From: Streptomyces taklimakanensis
GTDB taxonomy: Bacteria > Actinomycetota > Actinomycetes > Streptomycetales > Streptomycetaceae
Direction of reading: 5' to 3'
Assembly: GCF_009709575.1 (NCBI RefSeq)
Contig: NZ_WIXO01000001.1
Location: 1,178,001 to 1,242,000, forward strand
Length of the DNA stretch: 64,000 nt
The translations under genes were made by a program, and so were the position numbers. Below, in pieces: positions 20,049-28,868 of this stretch (its first letter is position 1; every line of letters starts with the position of its first letter). The notes under the pieces were generated by a model. It had not been told where the DNA came from. It made no database searches and was given only the letters and a program-made list of their open reading frames with translations.

Positions 20049-20633
20049 ATGACGCGGGCAGCGGCGTACGACGAGATCACGAACCGGCACGGGGCGGTAC
20101 TCCCCGACGACCTCCCGCCCCGGCCCGGGGCCGACGGTCCCCTCGACCTGGGCGCTCTGCTGCGCGATCTCCTCGGCGAGGGCACCGGCCCCTGCCTGGA
20201 CATCGGCTGTGGCACCGGCGCCCACGCGTCCGTCGTCCGCGCGTTGGGCTGGACCCCGCTCGGTGTCGCCCTCTCCGCCGGGCCGCCGCACGGCACCCGT
20301 GGCCGGCTGTCCGTGGCACGGGCGGACGCCGGACGCCTGCCGGTGCGGAACTCGTCCGTCCCGGCCGTCGTCGCGGTGCCGGCCCTCACCGACGTGCCCG
20401 ACCGTCCGGCGGTGCTGCGGGAGGTGGCGCGGGTCCTGCGTCCCGGCGGGGTGTTCGTGCACATCGGCGTGCACCCCTGCTTCCGTGACGCCCTCGTCGA
20501 CCGCCCCGGCGCCGCCCGCCCGCCCCTGCCCGAGTTGCTGCACACCTTCCTCGACGCGGGCCTGGCCCTCGAACGGTTCGCCGAAGAGGGCTCCCCCACC
20601 CCCACCGTCCTGGCCGTCGGCGCCCGCAGGTAG
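20049..20633 (+). CDS. Class I SAM-dependent methyltransferase
   Basis: A 194-aa protein of the Methyltransf_11 type. Motif I CLDIGCGTGAH (residues 49-59) binds SAM, an acidic end of strand 2 is replaced by ALSAGPP, ARADAGRLPVRNSS supplies motif II, and LREVARVLRPGGVFVHIGVHPCF gives motif III. The substrate-binding insertion is very short, so the acceptor is probably small. The ATG at 20049 follows GGGAGAGGC. The substrate is unknown. The next gene downstream converges on it. Confidence 0.85.
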   Translation: MTRAAAYDEITNRHGAVLPDDLPPRPGADGPLDLGALLRDLLGEGTGPCLDIGCGTGAHASVVRALGWTPLGVALSAGPPHGTRGRLSVARADAGRLPVRNSSVPAVVAVPALTDVPDRPAVLREVARVLRPGGVFVHIGVHPCFRDALVDRPGAARPPLPELLHTFLDAGLALERFAEEGSPTPTVLAVGARR

Positions 20634-21014
20634 TCCCTCGCGCGGGGAGCCCCGCGCCGGACCGTCCGCCGGGCCGCCCGGCCGGTGTGCGGGTGGCCCG
20701 CGGTGGCGTGTTCAGAAGCGACCCGGGCCGATACGGTGTGGGCGTGTTGCCTCCCTCCCGCTTCGCGTCCCCGTCCCCGTCCCGACTCTGCTGCCTCGGT
20801 CGTTCGTTCCACCGGAGCCCGATCCGGACGCGGTGCCGTCCGGCGGCGGGTGGAGAGCACGCCGGACGGCCTCCGGTCGGGGCGGGATCCGGCACCGGCC
20901 CGACGGTCGTCTGCCGCCGCCTGTGCGGTCACGTGCCGCCCCCACCGGCGGCGGCCCACTGAGGCGACCGGCCGGGAGCGGCCCGCCGGGGCGCCCGACG
21001 ACCATCGCCCGGGG
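20634..21014. other. 381-nt convergent intergenic region
   Basis: No credible gene. It contains one hairpin (11-bp stem, 20835-20845 with 20860-20870, GCCGTCCGGCG/CGCCGGACGGC) that could terminate either neighbour, and pyrimidine-rich CCGTCCCCGTCCC sequence around 20775-20790. Confidence 0.5.
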
Positions 21015-21404
21015 TCACGAGTAGGGGCAGTGCCTCACCTCGTCGAGATAGAGGCAGCCACCGTCGCCGATTCGCCACTCGAAGGCCTTCGGGTCGCCTT
21101 CGTCGGGGAAGGTCAGCAGCGTGGTGCCTCCGACCTCGTAGCGGCCGGTGCGTCGGACCACCCCCGTCTCCTCGGTGAAGACGCCGTCCTCGTAGAAGCT
21201 GTAGACGGTCGAGTCGAAGGTGTTCGACCCGTCGGTGCTCCAACTCCCCACCACCTCCGGGGGGATGGCCCCGTCTCCGGCGCCGGTCGGCTGTCCGGCG
21301 CCACCGCCGTCTCCCTCGGTGCCGTCCGTCCGACCGCATCCGCCCAGCAGGCCCACGCCCGCCGTGAGCGCCGCGGTCACAACCGCCCGCCGTGTCGTAC
21401 CCAC
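21015..21404 (-). CDS. Small lipoprotein of unknown function
   Basis: A 129-aa protein with a clear lipoprotein leader: basic TTRRAVV, hydrophobic TAALTAGVGLL and lipobox LGGC (Cys near residue 23). A Gly-rich linker precedes a single small domain (VVGSWSTDGSNTFD ... YSFYEDGVFTEETG ... GRYEVGGTTLLTF ... FEWRIGDGGCLYLDE) whose alternating pattern predicts a beta-sheet barrel like the lipocalin-like proteins. The GTG at 21404 follows AGGAGG with good spacing. It is encoded downstream of the inactive-looking S1 protease homologue on the same strand, 275 nt apart. I do not recognise a named family. Confidence 0.8.
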   Translation of the reverse strand: MGTTRRAVVTAALTAGVGLLGGCGRTDGTEGDGGGAGQPTGAGDGAIPPEVVGSWSTDGSNTFDSTVYSFYEDGVFTEETGVVRRTGRYEVGGTTLLTFPDEGDPKAFEWRIGDGGCLYLDEVRHCPYS

Positions 21405-21679
21405 CGGCCCCCGCCTCCTGTCCGATCGCTTCGGCGCGCAGAGTACAGGCGCCGTCACCGAACGGGCATCGGTGTGAGCGGGCTCCGGAGGAAACACCGT
21501 CGATTCGTCTCCTCGCCCGGATATGTGTGACGTACCTCGGCTACGACAGCGGTCGGGCGTCCCCTCCACACGGCCGCCGGTCCGCCCCGGCAGGGCCGGT
21601 GACGGCCCCGGCGCACGCGTCTCCGGCGCAAGGACACGCCCGAACGCTCCGCCCGGCTCGGCACGGGCTCGGTACAAGC

Positions 21680-22354
21680 TCAGTACAGGCTCAGCCCGTA
21701 GGCCGACAGGATCTCGACGACCGGCTGGTGGTAGGTGGTGCCGCCGAACCCGCAGTGGCCGCTGCCGCCCAGCACCAGCCCGACGGCCAGGGTGCCGGAG
21801 AAGGCGGGGCCTCCGCTGTCCCCCGGCTCCGCACAGGTGTTGGAGCGGATGAGGCCGTGGACGACGTTTCCCCCGCCGTAGTCGATCGTGGCGTTGACCG
21901 CGGTGACCGTGCCGCAGTGCCGCCCGGTGGTCCGACCGATGTGGCAGACGGACTGCCCGACCCGGGGAGCGGCGGCGCCGGTGATGTCCTGGAAGACACC
22001 GCCCAGGTTCACCTCGCCCGGGTAGGACAGGGCGGGGTTGGTGTAGCGGATGACCCCGTGGTCGTTCCCGGGGAAGCTGTGGCCGACGGTGGTGCCGGCC
22101 GGCACTGTCAGCCCCGGGTCCGCGTACCAGGTGCCGGCCGTGGCCGCGCAGCGTCCCGTGACGAGGGCGTGGGGCGCGCCGCCGCCGTCCCGGGCGTTGA
22201 AGCCCACCGTGCAGACGGCGCCGCCGGCTCCGTACAGCCGGTCGCCGCCGCGCAGGGCGGTCGGCGCGGCCGACGCGGCGGGAGCCGTCAGGAACACGGC
22301 GGCGAGGGCGATCAGCACGGTCGACACGGACACGAGGAGAGGCGGGCGTCTCAC
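21680..22354 (-). CDS. Secreted S1-family (chymotrypsin-fold) protease homologue lacking catalytic His
   Basis: A 224-aa protein with a signal peptide (VLIALAAVFLTAPAASA) followed directly by a streptogrisin-like S1 domain and no alpha-lytic-type propeptide. Asp98 (PGNDHGVIRY) and Ser180 (EPGDSGGPAF) of the triad are in place with their usual context, and the Cys pairs are kept. The block that should read T-A-G-H-C instead reads V-T-G-R68-C, with codon CGC at 22151-22153. It is therefore either a non-proteolytic binding or inhibitor-like pseudoenzyme or an enzyme with altered chemistry. The GTG at 22354 follows GGGAGG. The fold call is confident. Confidence 0.88.
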   Translation of the reverse strand: MRRPPLLVSVSTVLIALAAVFLTAPAASAAPTALRGGDRLYGAGGAVCTVGFNARDGGGAPHALVTGRCAATAGTWYADPGLTVPAGTTVGHSFPGNDHGVIRYTNPALSYPGEVNLGGVFQDITGAAAPRVGQSVCHIGRTTGRHCGTVTAVNATIDYGGGNVVHGLIRSNTCAEPGDSGGPAFSGTLAVGLVLGGSGHCGFGGTTYHQPVVEILSAYGLSLY

Positions 22355-22483
22355 GGTTCCTCCCGGTGGGGGCTCGGCGGGTCGCGCGTTCGGTGCCCCT
22401 ATGGTGGGGAGGGAAGGGCGGTACCACCAGACCGCCTCGGCGGCCCGTCGGCGCGCTCCCGCCCGCGCCGGCGGCTCACCCGC

Positions 22484-23269
22484 TCACCCGCCGCACTGCC
22501 GCGCCATCGTCCGCTTGTCGGCCGCCGTCACCGGCATCTCGTACTCCAGGGCGACCTGGGCGAAACGCACCGCGTACGCGCATCGGATCCGCTTGTTCGG
22601 CGGCAGCCAGGAGGCGGGGCCGGAGTCGCCCTTGGCGCTGTTGGCCGAGCCGTCCACCGGCAGCAGGTTCAGCGGGTCGTTGGCGAGCCGCTCGCGCTTG
22701 TCCTCCGGCCAGCGCGAGGCACCCATCTGCCAGGCGTACGACAGCGGCACCACGTGGTCGATCTGCACCTTGGCGGCGTCCTGCTTGCGCCAGTCGATCT
22801 CCTTGCCCGTGTACGGGTCGGCCAGCGTCATGGAGACCACCACGCAGTCGGAGCCGGATCGGAACCGCAGCTCCCGGCCGTCGCGCTTCAGGAGGTCGTT
22901 GCGGGTGTCGCAGCCGTTCCGCACCAGCGGCACCCCGTCGGCGGTGTCCATCCAGGCGTAGCCGAACTCGTCGCGGTCGTAGCCGGTCCTCGGGCCGCGC
23001 CCCCTGGTGGCCAGCCCGTCGATGATCCGGCGCGCCTCCTCCCGGTCCGCCTCCGAGACGACGGGGGCGAGCCCCGGCTCCGTGCCCTCCTCGTTCTCCA
23101 ACGGGCTGACGGCGTGGCCGTCGGAGGCGGTGGGCCCACGGCCGCCGCTCGTCTCGTCGCCGATCGTCCCGCAACCGCCCAGGGCCAGCGCGGCGGCCAG
23201 GGCGAGAGCGGCGGGGGCGGCGGTGCCCGCGGCGGTGGCGTGGTGGCGGTGGCGGTGTCGTGGCGTCAC
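22484..23269 (-). CDS. HNH-type nuclease-fold lipoprotein (DUF1524/GmrSD C-terminal-like)
   Basis: About 261 aa. The leader TAAPAALALAAALALGGC ends in a lipobox (Cys33), then an acidic linker, then an HNH/DUF1524 domain: WRKQDAAKVQIDHVVPLSYAW with D171-H172 as core acid/His, NDPLNLLPVDGSANSAKGD (Asn-rich metal/catalytic segment, 197-215) and WLPPNKRIRCAYAVRFAQVALEY. Extracellular proteins of this family are widespread in Streptomyces and probably act as secreted, metal-dependent nucleases that use external DNA. Start uncertain: the GTG at 23269 gives a proper lipoprotein leader, while ATGs at 23326 and 23332 would add about 20 residues. Divergent from the unknown gene at 23434. Confidence 0.85.
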   Translation of the reverse strand: MTPRHRHRHHATAAGTAAPAALALAAALALGGCGTIGDETSGGRGPTASDGHAVSPLENEEGTEPGLAPVVSEADREEARRIIDGLATRGRGPRTGYDRDEFGYAWMDTADGVPLVRNGCDTRNDLLKRDGRELRFRSGSDCVVVSMTLADPYTGKEIDWRKQDAAKVQIDHVVPLSYAWQMGASRWPEDKRERLANDPLNLLPVDGSANSAKGDSGPASWLPPNKRIRCAYAVRFAQVALEYEMPVTAADKRTMARQCGG

Positions 23270-23433
23270 GGGCGGTCCCAGGGGCTCGGCGGTACGGGCG
23301 CGGGCGGGTCTTCCGCGCCCGCCCATGGTCATGATGCCGCCGGGCCGCCGGGGAAAACCCGGTTGCCCCCCACTCCGTCGGGGAGGACGGTGGGATGCCG
23401 TCACACAGGTCCGTCCCACGGGGGTGTTCCACC

Positions 23434-24210
23434 ATGTCCGGTCACTTCGACGCCATCGGCATCCGGGTCGACAGCCGGGAGGAGTACGGCGAGCTGCTGC
23501 GACGACTGTACGGGCTCGGACGGGCCGAGCCCGTCGGCGGGGGCGCGACGCGCGTGGTGTGGACGGGCGCGGGAGGCTCGCGCGTCGAACTGGAGATCGA
23601 TGCGCGGGGAGCCCTGGCGTACGTCCTGCCCGCCCTGGTCCCGCGGGGAGCCCCGGTTCCGGTGCGCGGGATCGCCCTGGCCCCGGACGGGACCGCGCAC
23701 GTGGAACTGCTCGACGCGGAGGGCGGGCGGCCGCTGTGTCCCCTGCCGGTGGAACTGACCGACCGCGCCGAACTGCGCGCGCTGGGCGGAACGGAGGCCG
23801 GGGCGCCCGCCGAGGGACGGCTGCGGCTGGGCGCGCTCGCCGAGCGGATCGCCCTGTACCCGGACGCGGCGGCGTACGACGCGGCCCAGGACGGCCCCGG
23901 CCCCCGGCTCGCACCGGACTTCCTCGTCCCCTGCGGCCTGTTCCGCCCGGACGAGGCCGGCCCGGAATGGGCCCCGACCGCCCACGCGATGTTCGCGGGC
24001 GGGGTGGTGGGGGCCGAGCGCGTCGAGAGCGAGATCGGCGGTGGGGCGTTCCACCGGCTGCGGGTGCGCACGCTCGGCGGGATCGAGGTGGACGTCGCCG
24101 CGGCCGACGACCTGCTCCCGCGCGCTCCGGTACCGGGCGACCACGTGGAGGGGACGTTCTTCGTGACCGGTTCACTGGGACTGTCGATGCCCCGGGCCGC
24201 GCGCGGCTGA
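23434..24210 (+). CDS. Uncharacterised 258-aa protein
   Basis: I do not recognise a family. The protein has no signal peptide or membrane segment and is acidic with strong GC codon bias. The N-terminus (HFDAIGIRVDSREEYGELLRRLYGL) looks like the start of a VOC/glyoxalase-type alpha-beta unit, and the second half (FLVPCGLF ... HAMFAGGVVGAERVESEIGGGAFHRLRVRTLGGIEVDVAAADDLLPRAPVPGDHVEGTFFVTGSL) looks like a beta barrel that ends in an OB-like fold. The first part is reminiscent of proteins that compare two substrates, but this is only a pattern impression. The start at 23434 follows GGGGGTG; an ATG-like upstream frame start at 23395 is less convincing. Confidence 0.75.
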   Translation: MSGHFDAIGIRVDSREEYGELLRRLYGLGRAEPVGGGATRVVWTGAGGSRVELEIDARGALAYVLPALVPRGAPVPVRGIALAPDGTAHVELLDAEGGRPLCPLPVELTDRAELRALGGTEAGAPAEGRLRLGALAERIALYPDAAAYDAAQDGPGPRLAPDFLVPCGLFRPDEAGPEWAPTAHAMFAGGVVGAERVESEIGGGAFHRLRVRTLGGIEVDVAAADDLLPRAPVPGDHVEGTFFVTGSLGLSMPRAARG

Positions 24211-24225
24211 CGACGGACGACGCGA

Positions 24226-24269
24226 CGGGCGGCGACGGGCACGACGGGCGGGGCACCCGTCGCCGCCCG
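24226..24269. terminator. Bidirectional terminator between convergent genes
   Basis: Perfect 14-bp stem CGGGCGGCGACGGG (24226-24239) with 24256-24269, 16-nt loop, 16 nt after the stop of the unknown protein and 39 nt from the TPR stop. Confidence 0.75.
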
Positions 24270-24308
24270 CCCCGGCGTCGGAGCGGGCGGCGCGCCGGCG
24301 AAGGCTCC

Positions 24309-24680
24309 TCAGGCGGCGTGGTCGCCGAAGCGGGCCGCCTCCCAGAAGTCCGGTCGGGGGTCCAGTGCCGCGGCGAGACGGAAATGGCGCAGCGCCTCGC
24401 CGTCCCGGCCGGCGCGTTCCAGGGTGCGGCCGAGGGCGAAGTGGGCGAAGGCGTTGTCCGGTTCGCGTTCCAGGACGACCTGGAACTCCTCCTCGGCGGC
24501 GCGCAACTGGGCGCCGAGGAAGAAGGCCCGGGCGCGCAGCAGGCGCACGGAGGTCTTCTCCGGAAAGGCGGCCACCACCGACTCCAGGAGCTTCAGGGCT
24601 CCCCTGGGGTCACGGGCGGCCAACAGTTGCTCCGCGGCGCGGTACTGGATGACATGGGTCTCGGGCGTGGCCTCGTGCAC
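24309..24680 (-). CDS. Tetratricopeptide repeat protein
   Basis: A 123-aa protein that is essentially three TPR units: FRAAEQLLAARDPRGALKLLESVVAAFPEK-type helix pairs, then SVRLLRARAFFLGAQLRAAEEEFQVVLEREPDN, then AFAHFALGRTLERAGRDGEALRHFRLAAALDPR, followed by a short tail. Such small TPR proteins mediate protein contacts; the partner is unknown. I chose the GTG at 24680 because GAGGAGG lies 8 nt upstream, over the in-frame ATG at 24737. It follows coaE on the same strand with 229 nt between, a layout I recall as conserved in Streptomyces. Confidence 0.88.
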   Translation of the reverse strand: MHEATPETHVIQYRAAEQLLAARDPRGALKLLESVVAAFPEKTSVRLLRARAFFLGAQLRAAEEEFQVVLEREPDNAFAHFALGRTLERAGRDGEALRHFRLAAALDPRPDFWEAARFGDHAA

Positions 24681-24909
24681 GTCGACGCCTCCTCGACCCG
24701 GATCGGCCGCTTCGCGTTCCACGGGATCACGGGTCATCGGGTACGGGTGGTGGTTCCGGGGCGCCGCGGGACGTCGGGGACGCCGCGGCCGCCGTGGTCG
24801 CACCGCCACGGCAACGCGTCGCCGCGCGGCCGTATTCCCTCCGGTTCCTCCCGGCCCCTGAGGGCTCCGGGTTCCCCGTGTGGATGAGCCTTCCCGGCCC
24901 GGGCGGCGG

Positions 24910-25503
24910 TCAAGCGCGGTCGCGCAGCCGTCGCCAGACCTCCGCCACCCGTTCCCGGAGCTCCTCCAGGGAACCGCCGTTGTCGACGACGATGTCGGCG
25001 GCCGCCAGCCGCCGCTCCCGGGTGGCCTGGGCCGCCATCCGGCTGCGGGCATCGGCCTCGGCCATGCCGCGCAGCCTCACCAGGCGGTCGAGCCGGGTTT
25101 CGGTGGGGGCGTCGACGACGATCACCAGGTCGTAGAGGGGGGCCAGACCGTTCTCCACCAGCAGCGGCACGTCGTGGACGACGATCGCGTCCTCGTCCGC
25201 CGCCTGTCGGAGTTCGGCGGAGCGGGCCCCGACCAAGGGGTGGACGATCGCGTTGAGCGCCTCGCGCCGCTCGGAGTCGCCGAAGACGATGGCACCGAGC
25301 CTGGAACGGTCCAGGGTGCCGTCGGGGGCGAGGACCTCCTCGCCGAACTCGGCGACCACGGCCGCGTGCCCCTCGGTTCCGGGTTCCACGACCTCGCGGG
25401 CGATCCGGTCGGCGTCGATGATCACGGCCCCGTGCTCGCCGAGCAGCCGTGCCACCTCGCTCTTGCCCGAGCCGATCCCGCCCGTCAGCCCCACGGAGAG
25501 CAT
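24910..25503 (-). CDS. coaE: Dephospho-CoA kinase
   Basis: CoaE phosphorylates the 3'-OH of dephospho-CoA, the last step of coenzyme A synthesis. The 197-aa protein has the usual length and motifs: P-loop GGIGSGKS (residues 8-15), [15 protein letters not shown] (catalytic Asp region), LNAIVHPLV in the CoA-domain, [13 protein letters not shown] and [17 protein letters not shown] in the lid. GGAGG precedes the ATG at 25503. It is downstream of the PAC2 gene and upstream of the TPR gene on the same strand, 169 and 229 nt away respectively. Confidence 0.97.
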   Translation of the reverse strand: MLSVGLTGGIGSGKSEVARLLGEHGAVIIDADRIAREVVEPGTEGHAAVVAEFGEEVLAPDGTLDRSRLGAIVFGDSERREALNAIVHPLVGARSAELRQAADEDAIVVHDVPLLVENGLAPLYDLVIVVDAPTETRLDRLVRLRGMAEADARSRMAAQATRERRLAAADIVVDNGGSLEELRERVAEVWRRLRDRA

Positions 25504-25672
25504 GTCGTGCCTCCACCCGTACCGTCGTCGTCCACGTCACGCCCCGCTCCGGAGGCGGGCCCGCACACCGCGGCACGGACCCGTTCCGCCGCCGCGGCGC
25601 CGCCAGACTACCCAAGCGCGGGCCGACGGGCCCCACGCGGTCCCGGACCCGGAAACGCCCGGCCGGGCACCC

Positions 25673-26668
25673 TCAGGGGCGGCGACCCTCGGTTCCGGCG
25701 TCCCCGCCGGCCTCGCCCGTCCCGCCGTCGCCCTCGCCCTCCCGCTCGGCGAGGAAGCGTTCGAAGACGGCGCCCAGTTCGTCGGCGGACGGCAGGTCGA
25801 CGGGCTCGGCGACCAGACTGCCCCGGGTCTCGGCCCCGGCCATGGCGTCGTACTGCTGCTCCAACCCGCGGACGACCGCGACCAGTTCGCCGTCGCCCTC
25901 CGCGAGCTGCCGCTCGATCTCGTTCCGCACCCGGTGCGCGTCCGTGCGCAGCGCGTGCGCGACCTCCGGCAGGACCAGGCCGGTGGCGGCGGTGACGGAC
26001 TCGACCACGGTCAGCGCGGCGTCGGGGTAGGTGGATCGGGCGATGTAGTGCGGCACGTGCGCGGCGAAGCCCAGCACGTCGTGCCCTGCCTCGGCGAGCC
26101 GCAGTTCCAGCAGCGCGGCGGCGCTGCCGGGGACCTGGGCCTCCTCGAAGGGGGTCTGCCGCGGAGGGGTCAGGTCCAAGCGGTTGCCGTGCGGGGTGAG
26201 CCCGACCGGGCGGGTGTGCGGGACGCCCATGGGGATGCCGTGGAAGCCGACGGAGAGCCGCACCGCGAGCCGTTCGACGATGGAGCGCACGGCGGCGACG
26301 AAGCGCTCCCACTCCACGTCCGGTTCGGGACCGGCGAGCAGCAGGAAGGGGGCGCCGGTGGCGTCGCGCAGCAGCCGCAGCTCCAGCCGGGGGGTGTCGT
26401 AGGAGACCCAGCGGTCGCGCCGGAAGGTCATCATCGGGCGACGGGCCCGGTAGTCGATGAGGCGGTCCACGTCGAAGCGGGCGACGGTTCGGTGCGGCCG
26501 GTGCTCCAACAGCTTCTCGACGATCTGCCCTCCGGTCTCGCCGGCGTCGATGAAGCCCTCGAAGTGGTGGAGCATGACGAGACCGGCGCTGCCCGGCTCG
26601 CCGACGATCCTCTCGGCCTCCACCAGGCCGGTCGGATCCCACTCGTACAAACCCTGCGGGTCCAGCAC
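25673..26668 (-). CDS. PAC2 family protein
   Basis: A 331-aa member of the PAC2 family (proteasome assembly chaperone 2 fold). Visible blocks are [49 protein letters not shown] and [18 protein letters not shown]. Actinobacteria carry one or two PAC2 proteins, and in organisms that have 20S proteasomes they have been suspected of assembly or quality-control roles, without proof that I know of. The GTG at 26668 follows GGAGGAG; the longer in-frame ATG at 26764 adds unconserved sequence. A short acidic Gly/Glu tail ends the protein. It lies after rpsA, separated by a strong terminator. Confidence 0.9.
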   Translation of the reverse strand: MLDPQGLYEWDPTGLVEAERIVGEPGSAGLVMLHHFEGFIDAGETGGQIVEKLLEHRPHRTVARFDVDRLIDYRARRPMMTFRRDRWVSYDTPRLELRLLRDATGAPFLLLAGPEPDVEWERFVAAVRSIVERLAVRLSVGFHGIPMGVPHTRPVGLTPHGNRLDLTPPRQTPFEEAQVPGSAAALLELRLAEAGHDVLGFAAHVPHYIARSTYPDAALTVVESVTAATGLVLPEVAHALRTDAHRVRNEIERQLAEGDGELVAVVRGLEQQYDAMAGAETRGSLVAEPVDLPSADELGAVFERFLAEREGEGDGGTGEAGGDAGTEGRRP

Positions 26669-26877
26669 TGCTGCCGCTCCTCCGTGTCGCTTCCCTGTGT
26701 CGGCAACGTCCGTCGCCGCGTGCGCATTCCCGTGGTCGGGTGACCGAAGGTCCTTCGTGATCACGATGGTGCCACGCCTCCGTACCGCGACCGCCGCCGG
26801 GCTCGGTCCGTCCCGCCGGGCGGAGGGAGCGCCGCCGTTCCGGCGGCCCCTGCGGAGGGGGGTGGTGCGGGAACGCC

Positions 26878-26915
26878 GCAGGGCCCCCTCCCCCGCGTCG
26901 GGAAGGGGGCCCTGC
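26878..26915 (-). terminator. rpsA terminator
   Basis: Perfect 12-bp stem GCAGGGCCCCCT (26878-26889) with 26904-26915, 14-nt loop, about 50 nt beyond the rpsA stop. It separates rpsA from the PAC2 gene. Confidence 0.8.
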
Positions 26916-26967
26916 TCGGGCTCTGCCGTGCTCCGCCGGCGAAGCGGCCGGACGGGACCGGGTCAGA

Positions 26968-28467
26968 TCAGCTCTGGCCGCCCGCGAGCTTCTCGCGGAG
27001 GGCCGCCAGAGCCTCGTCCGAGGCCAGCGCACCGGAGCTGTCGTCCGACTCCGAGGAGTACGAGCCGCCACCGCCGCCGCCCTGCTGGCCGCCGGCACCG
27101 CCGGTGCCCTCGGCCTCCGCCTGGGCGTCGGCCTCGCGGGACTTGAGGACCTGCGCCTGGTGCTGCTCGAAGCGCTGCTGCGCCTCGGCGTACTGGCGCT
27201 CCCACTCCTCGCGCTGCTTCTCGTAGCCCGGCAGCCAGTCGTTGGCCTCCGGGTCGAAGCCCTCGGGGTAGATGTAGTTGCCCTGGTCGTCGTAGGACGC
27301 GGCCATGCCGTACAGGGTCGGGTCGAACTCGACCGCCAGCGGGTCGGCGCCGAAGGCCTCGTTGGCCTGCTTCAGCGAGAGGCTGATGCGGCGACGCTCC
27401 AGGTCGATGTCGATGACCTTGACGAAGATCTCGTCGTTGACCTGGACGACCTGCTCGGGGATCTCCACGTGGCGCTCGGCCAGCTCGGAGATGTGGACCA
27501 GACCCTCGATGCCCTCGTCGACGCGGACGAACGCACCGAACGGCACCAGCTTGGTGACCTTGCCGGGGACGACCTGGCCGATCTGGTGGGTGCGGGCGAA
27601 CTGCTGCCACGGGTCTTCCTGGGTCGCCTTCAGCGACAGGGAGACGCGCTCGCGGTCCATGTCGACGTCCAGGACCTCGACCGTGACCTCCTGGCCGACC
27701 TCGACGACCTCGGACGGGTGGTCGATGTGCTTCCAGGACAGCTCGGAGACGTGGACCAGACCGTCCACGCCGCCCAGGTCCACGAAGGCGCCGAAGTTGA
27801 CGATCGAGGAGACGACGCCGGACCGCACCTGGCCCTTCTGCAGGGTGGTGAGGAAGGTCTGGCGAACCTCGGACTGGGTCTGCTCCAGCCAGGCGCGGCG
27901 GGAGAGGACCACGTTGTTGCGGTTCTTGTCCAGCTCGATGATCTTGGCCTCGAGCTCCTTGCCGACGTACGGCTGGAGGTCGCGGACACGGCGCATCTCG
28001 ACCAGGGAGGCCGGGAGGAAGCCACGGAGGCCGATGTCGAGGATGAGACCGCCCTTGACGACCTCGATGACGGTACCGGTGACGATGCCGTCCTCTTCCT
28101 TGATCTTCTCGATGGTGCCCCAGGCACGCTCGTACTGGGCGCGCTTCTTCGAGAGGATCAGGCGGCCCTCCTTGTCCTCCTTCTGGAGGACCAGGGCCTC
28201 GATCTCGTCACCGACGGCGACGACCTCGTTCGGGTCGACATCGTGCTTGATCGACAGCTCGCGGGAAGGGATGACGCCTTCGGTCTTGTAGCCGATGTCG
28301 AGCAGGACCTCGTCCCGGTCGACCTTCACGATGACGCCGTCGACGATGTCGCCGTCGTTGAAGTACTTGATCGTCTCGTCGATCGCGGCGAGGAAGGCTT
28401 CCTCGGAACCGATGTCGTTGACCGCAACCTGCGGGGTGGTCACGGTGGTCTCGGTGCTGCTCGTCAT
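26968..28467 (-). CDS. rpsA: 30S ribosomal protein S1
   Basis: S1 helps mRNA binding on the 30S subunit. The 499-aa protein has four S1/OB domains (residues about 37-105, 123-188, 209-277 and 294-363), as expected for actinobacteria and shorter than the six of E. coli; the third and fourth carry the KGQVRSGVVSSIVNFGAFVDLGG and PGKVTKLVPFGAFVRVDEG cores. A low-complexity tail follows (Gln/Glu, then Gly/Ser) ending LREKLAGGQS. ATG 28467 is preceded by a 200-nt leader with only a weak ribosome site, which fits S1 autoregulation of its own translation known in other bacteria. It is divergent from a methyltransferase gene. Confidence 0.98.
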   Translation of the reverse strand: MTSSTETTVTTPQVAVNDIGSEEAFLAAIDETIKYFNDGDIVDGVIVKVDRDEVLLDIGYKTEGVIPSRELSIKHDVDPNEVVAVGDEIEALVLQKEDKEGRLILSKKRAQYERAWGTIEKIKEEDGIVTGTVIEVVKGGLILDIGLRGFLPASLVEMRRVRDLQPYVGKELEAKIIELDKNRNNVVLSRRAWLEQTQSEVRQTFLTTLQKGQVRSGVVSSIVNFGAFVDLGGVDGLVHVSELSWKHIDHPSEVVEVGQEVTVEVLDVDMDRERVSLSLKATQEDPWQQFARTHQIGQVVPGKVTKLVPFGAFVRVDEGIEGLVHISELAERHVEIPEQVVQVNDEIFVKVIDIDLERRRISLSLKQANEAFGADPLAVEFDPTLYGMAASYDDQGNYIYPEGFDPEANDWLPGYEKQREEWERQYAEAQQRFEQHQAQVLKSREADAQAEAEGTGGAGGQQGGGGGGSYSSESDDSSGALASDEALAALREKLAGGQS

Positions 28468-28868
28468 GTGGAAAAGGGCTCCGGTACGGACATTGAAGTC
28501 GTAGGTACTGCTACGCCGAGAGCCCGTATCGCACTGCCGAAGCCGGACAGCCTGGGAGGCGCCTGTCGAAGGATTCCCGAGGAAACCACAAGCACCTCGA
28601 CACACCGAGGGGACATACAACAGATGCGAGCGCGACCTGCTCCGTCCGAGGCGCGCAGGCCCGCAGCGCAACTTGTAGCATACGGGGGCAGCCGGGCGGG
28701 GTCAATGCACGAACGAGGACACACCGGGCTCACATCTCATTTCCGGCACACGTCACCCCGGTCACGTCCGGAACCCCCCTCGTCCGGCCCTCCGCCGGGA
28801 AGGCCCCGACGGCCCACCGAGCGCCGCGGACGGCCGTGCCGGAACCGAAGGCTACGACGACGGGCGCC
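28468..28868. other. 401-nt divergent region (rpsA leader and methyltransferase promoter)
   Basis: About half is the predicted untranslated rpsA leader (28468-28670); the rest carries the rpsA promoter and, presumably, an unlocated promoter for the methyltransferase gene at 28869. It has visibly lower GC than flanking coding DNA between 28500 and 28740. No gene seen. Confidence 0.6.
28677..28705 (-). promoter_or_regulatory. Predicted HrdB-type promoter of rpsA
   Basis: On the minus strand TTGACC (28705-28700) and TATGCT (28682-28677) are separated by exactly 17 nt. Transcription would start near 28670, giving rpsA a leader of about 200 nt. Confidence 0.65.

Noticed and set aside
19556..20488. 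Possible gene in the 19.5-20.0 kb gap
   Set aside because: Frames are Arg/Gly/Pro-rich, lack ribosome sites and continue as shadows of the methyltransferase.
20687..20962. Small plus-strand frame of 91 codons
   Set aside because: Low-complexity Pro/Arg sequence without start signal; lies in a convergent gap with a terminator-like hairpin.
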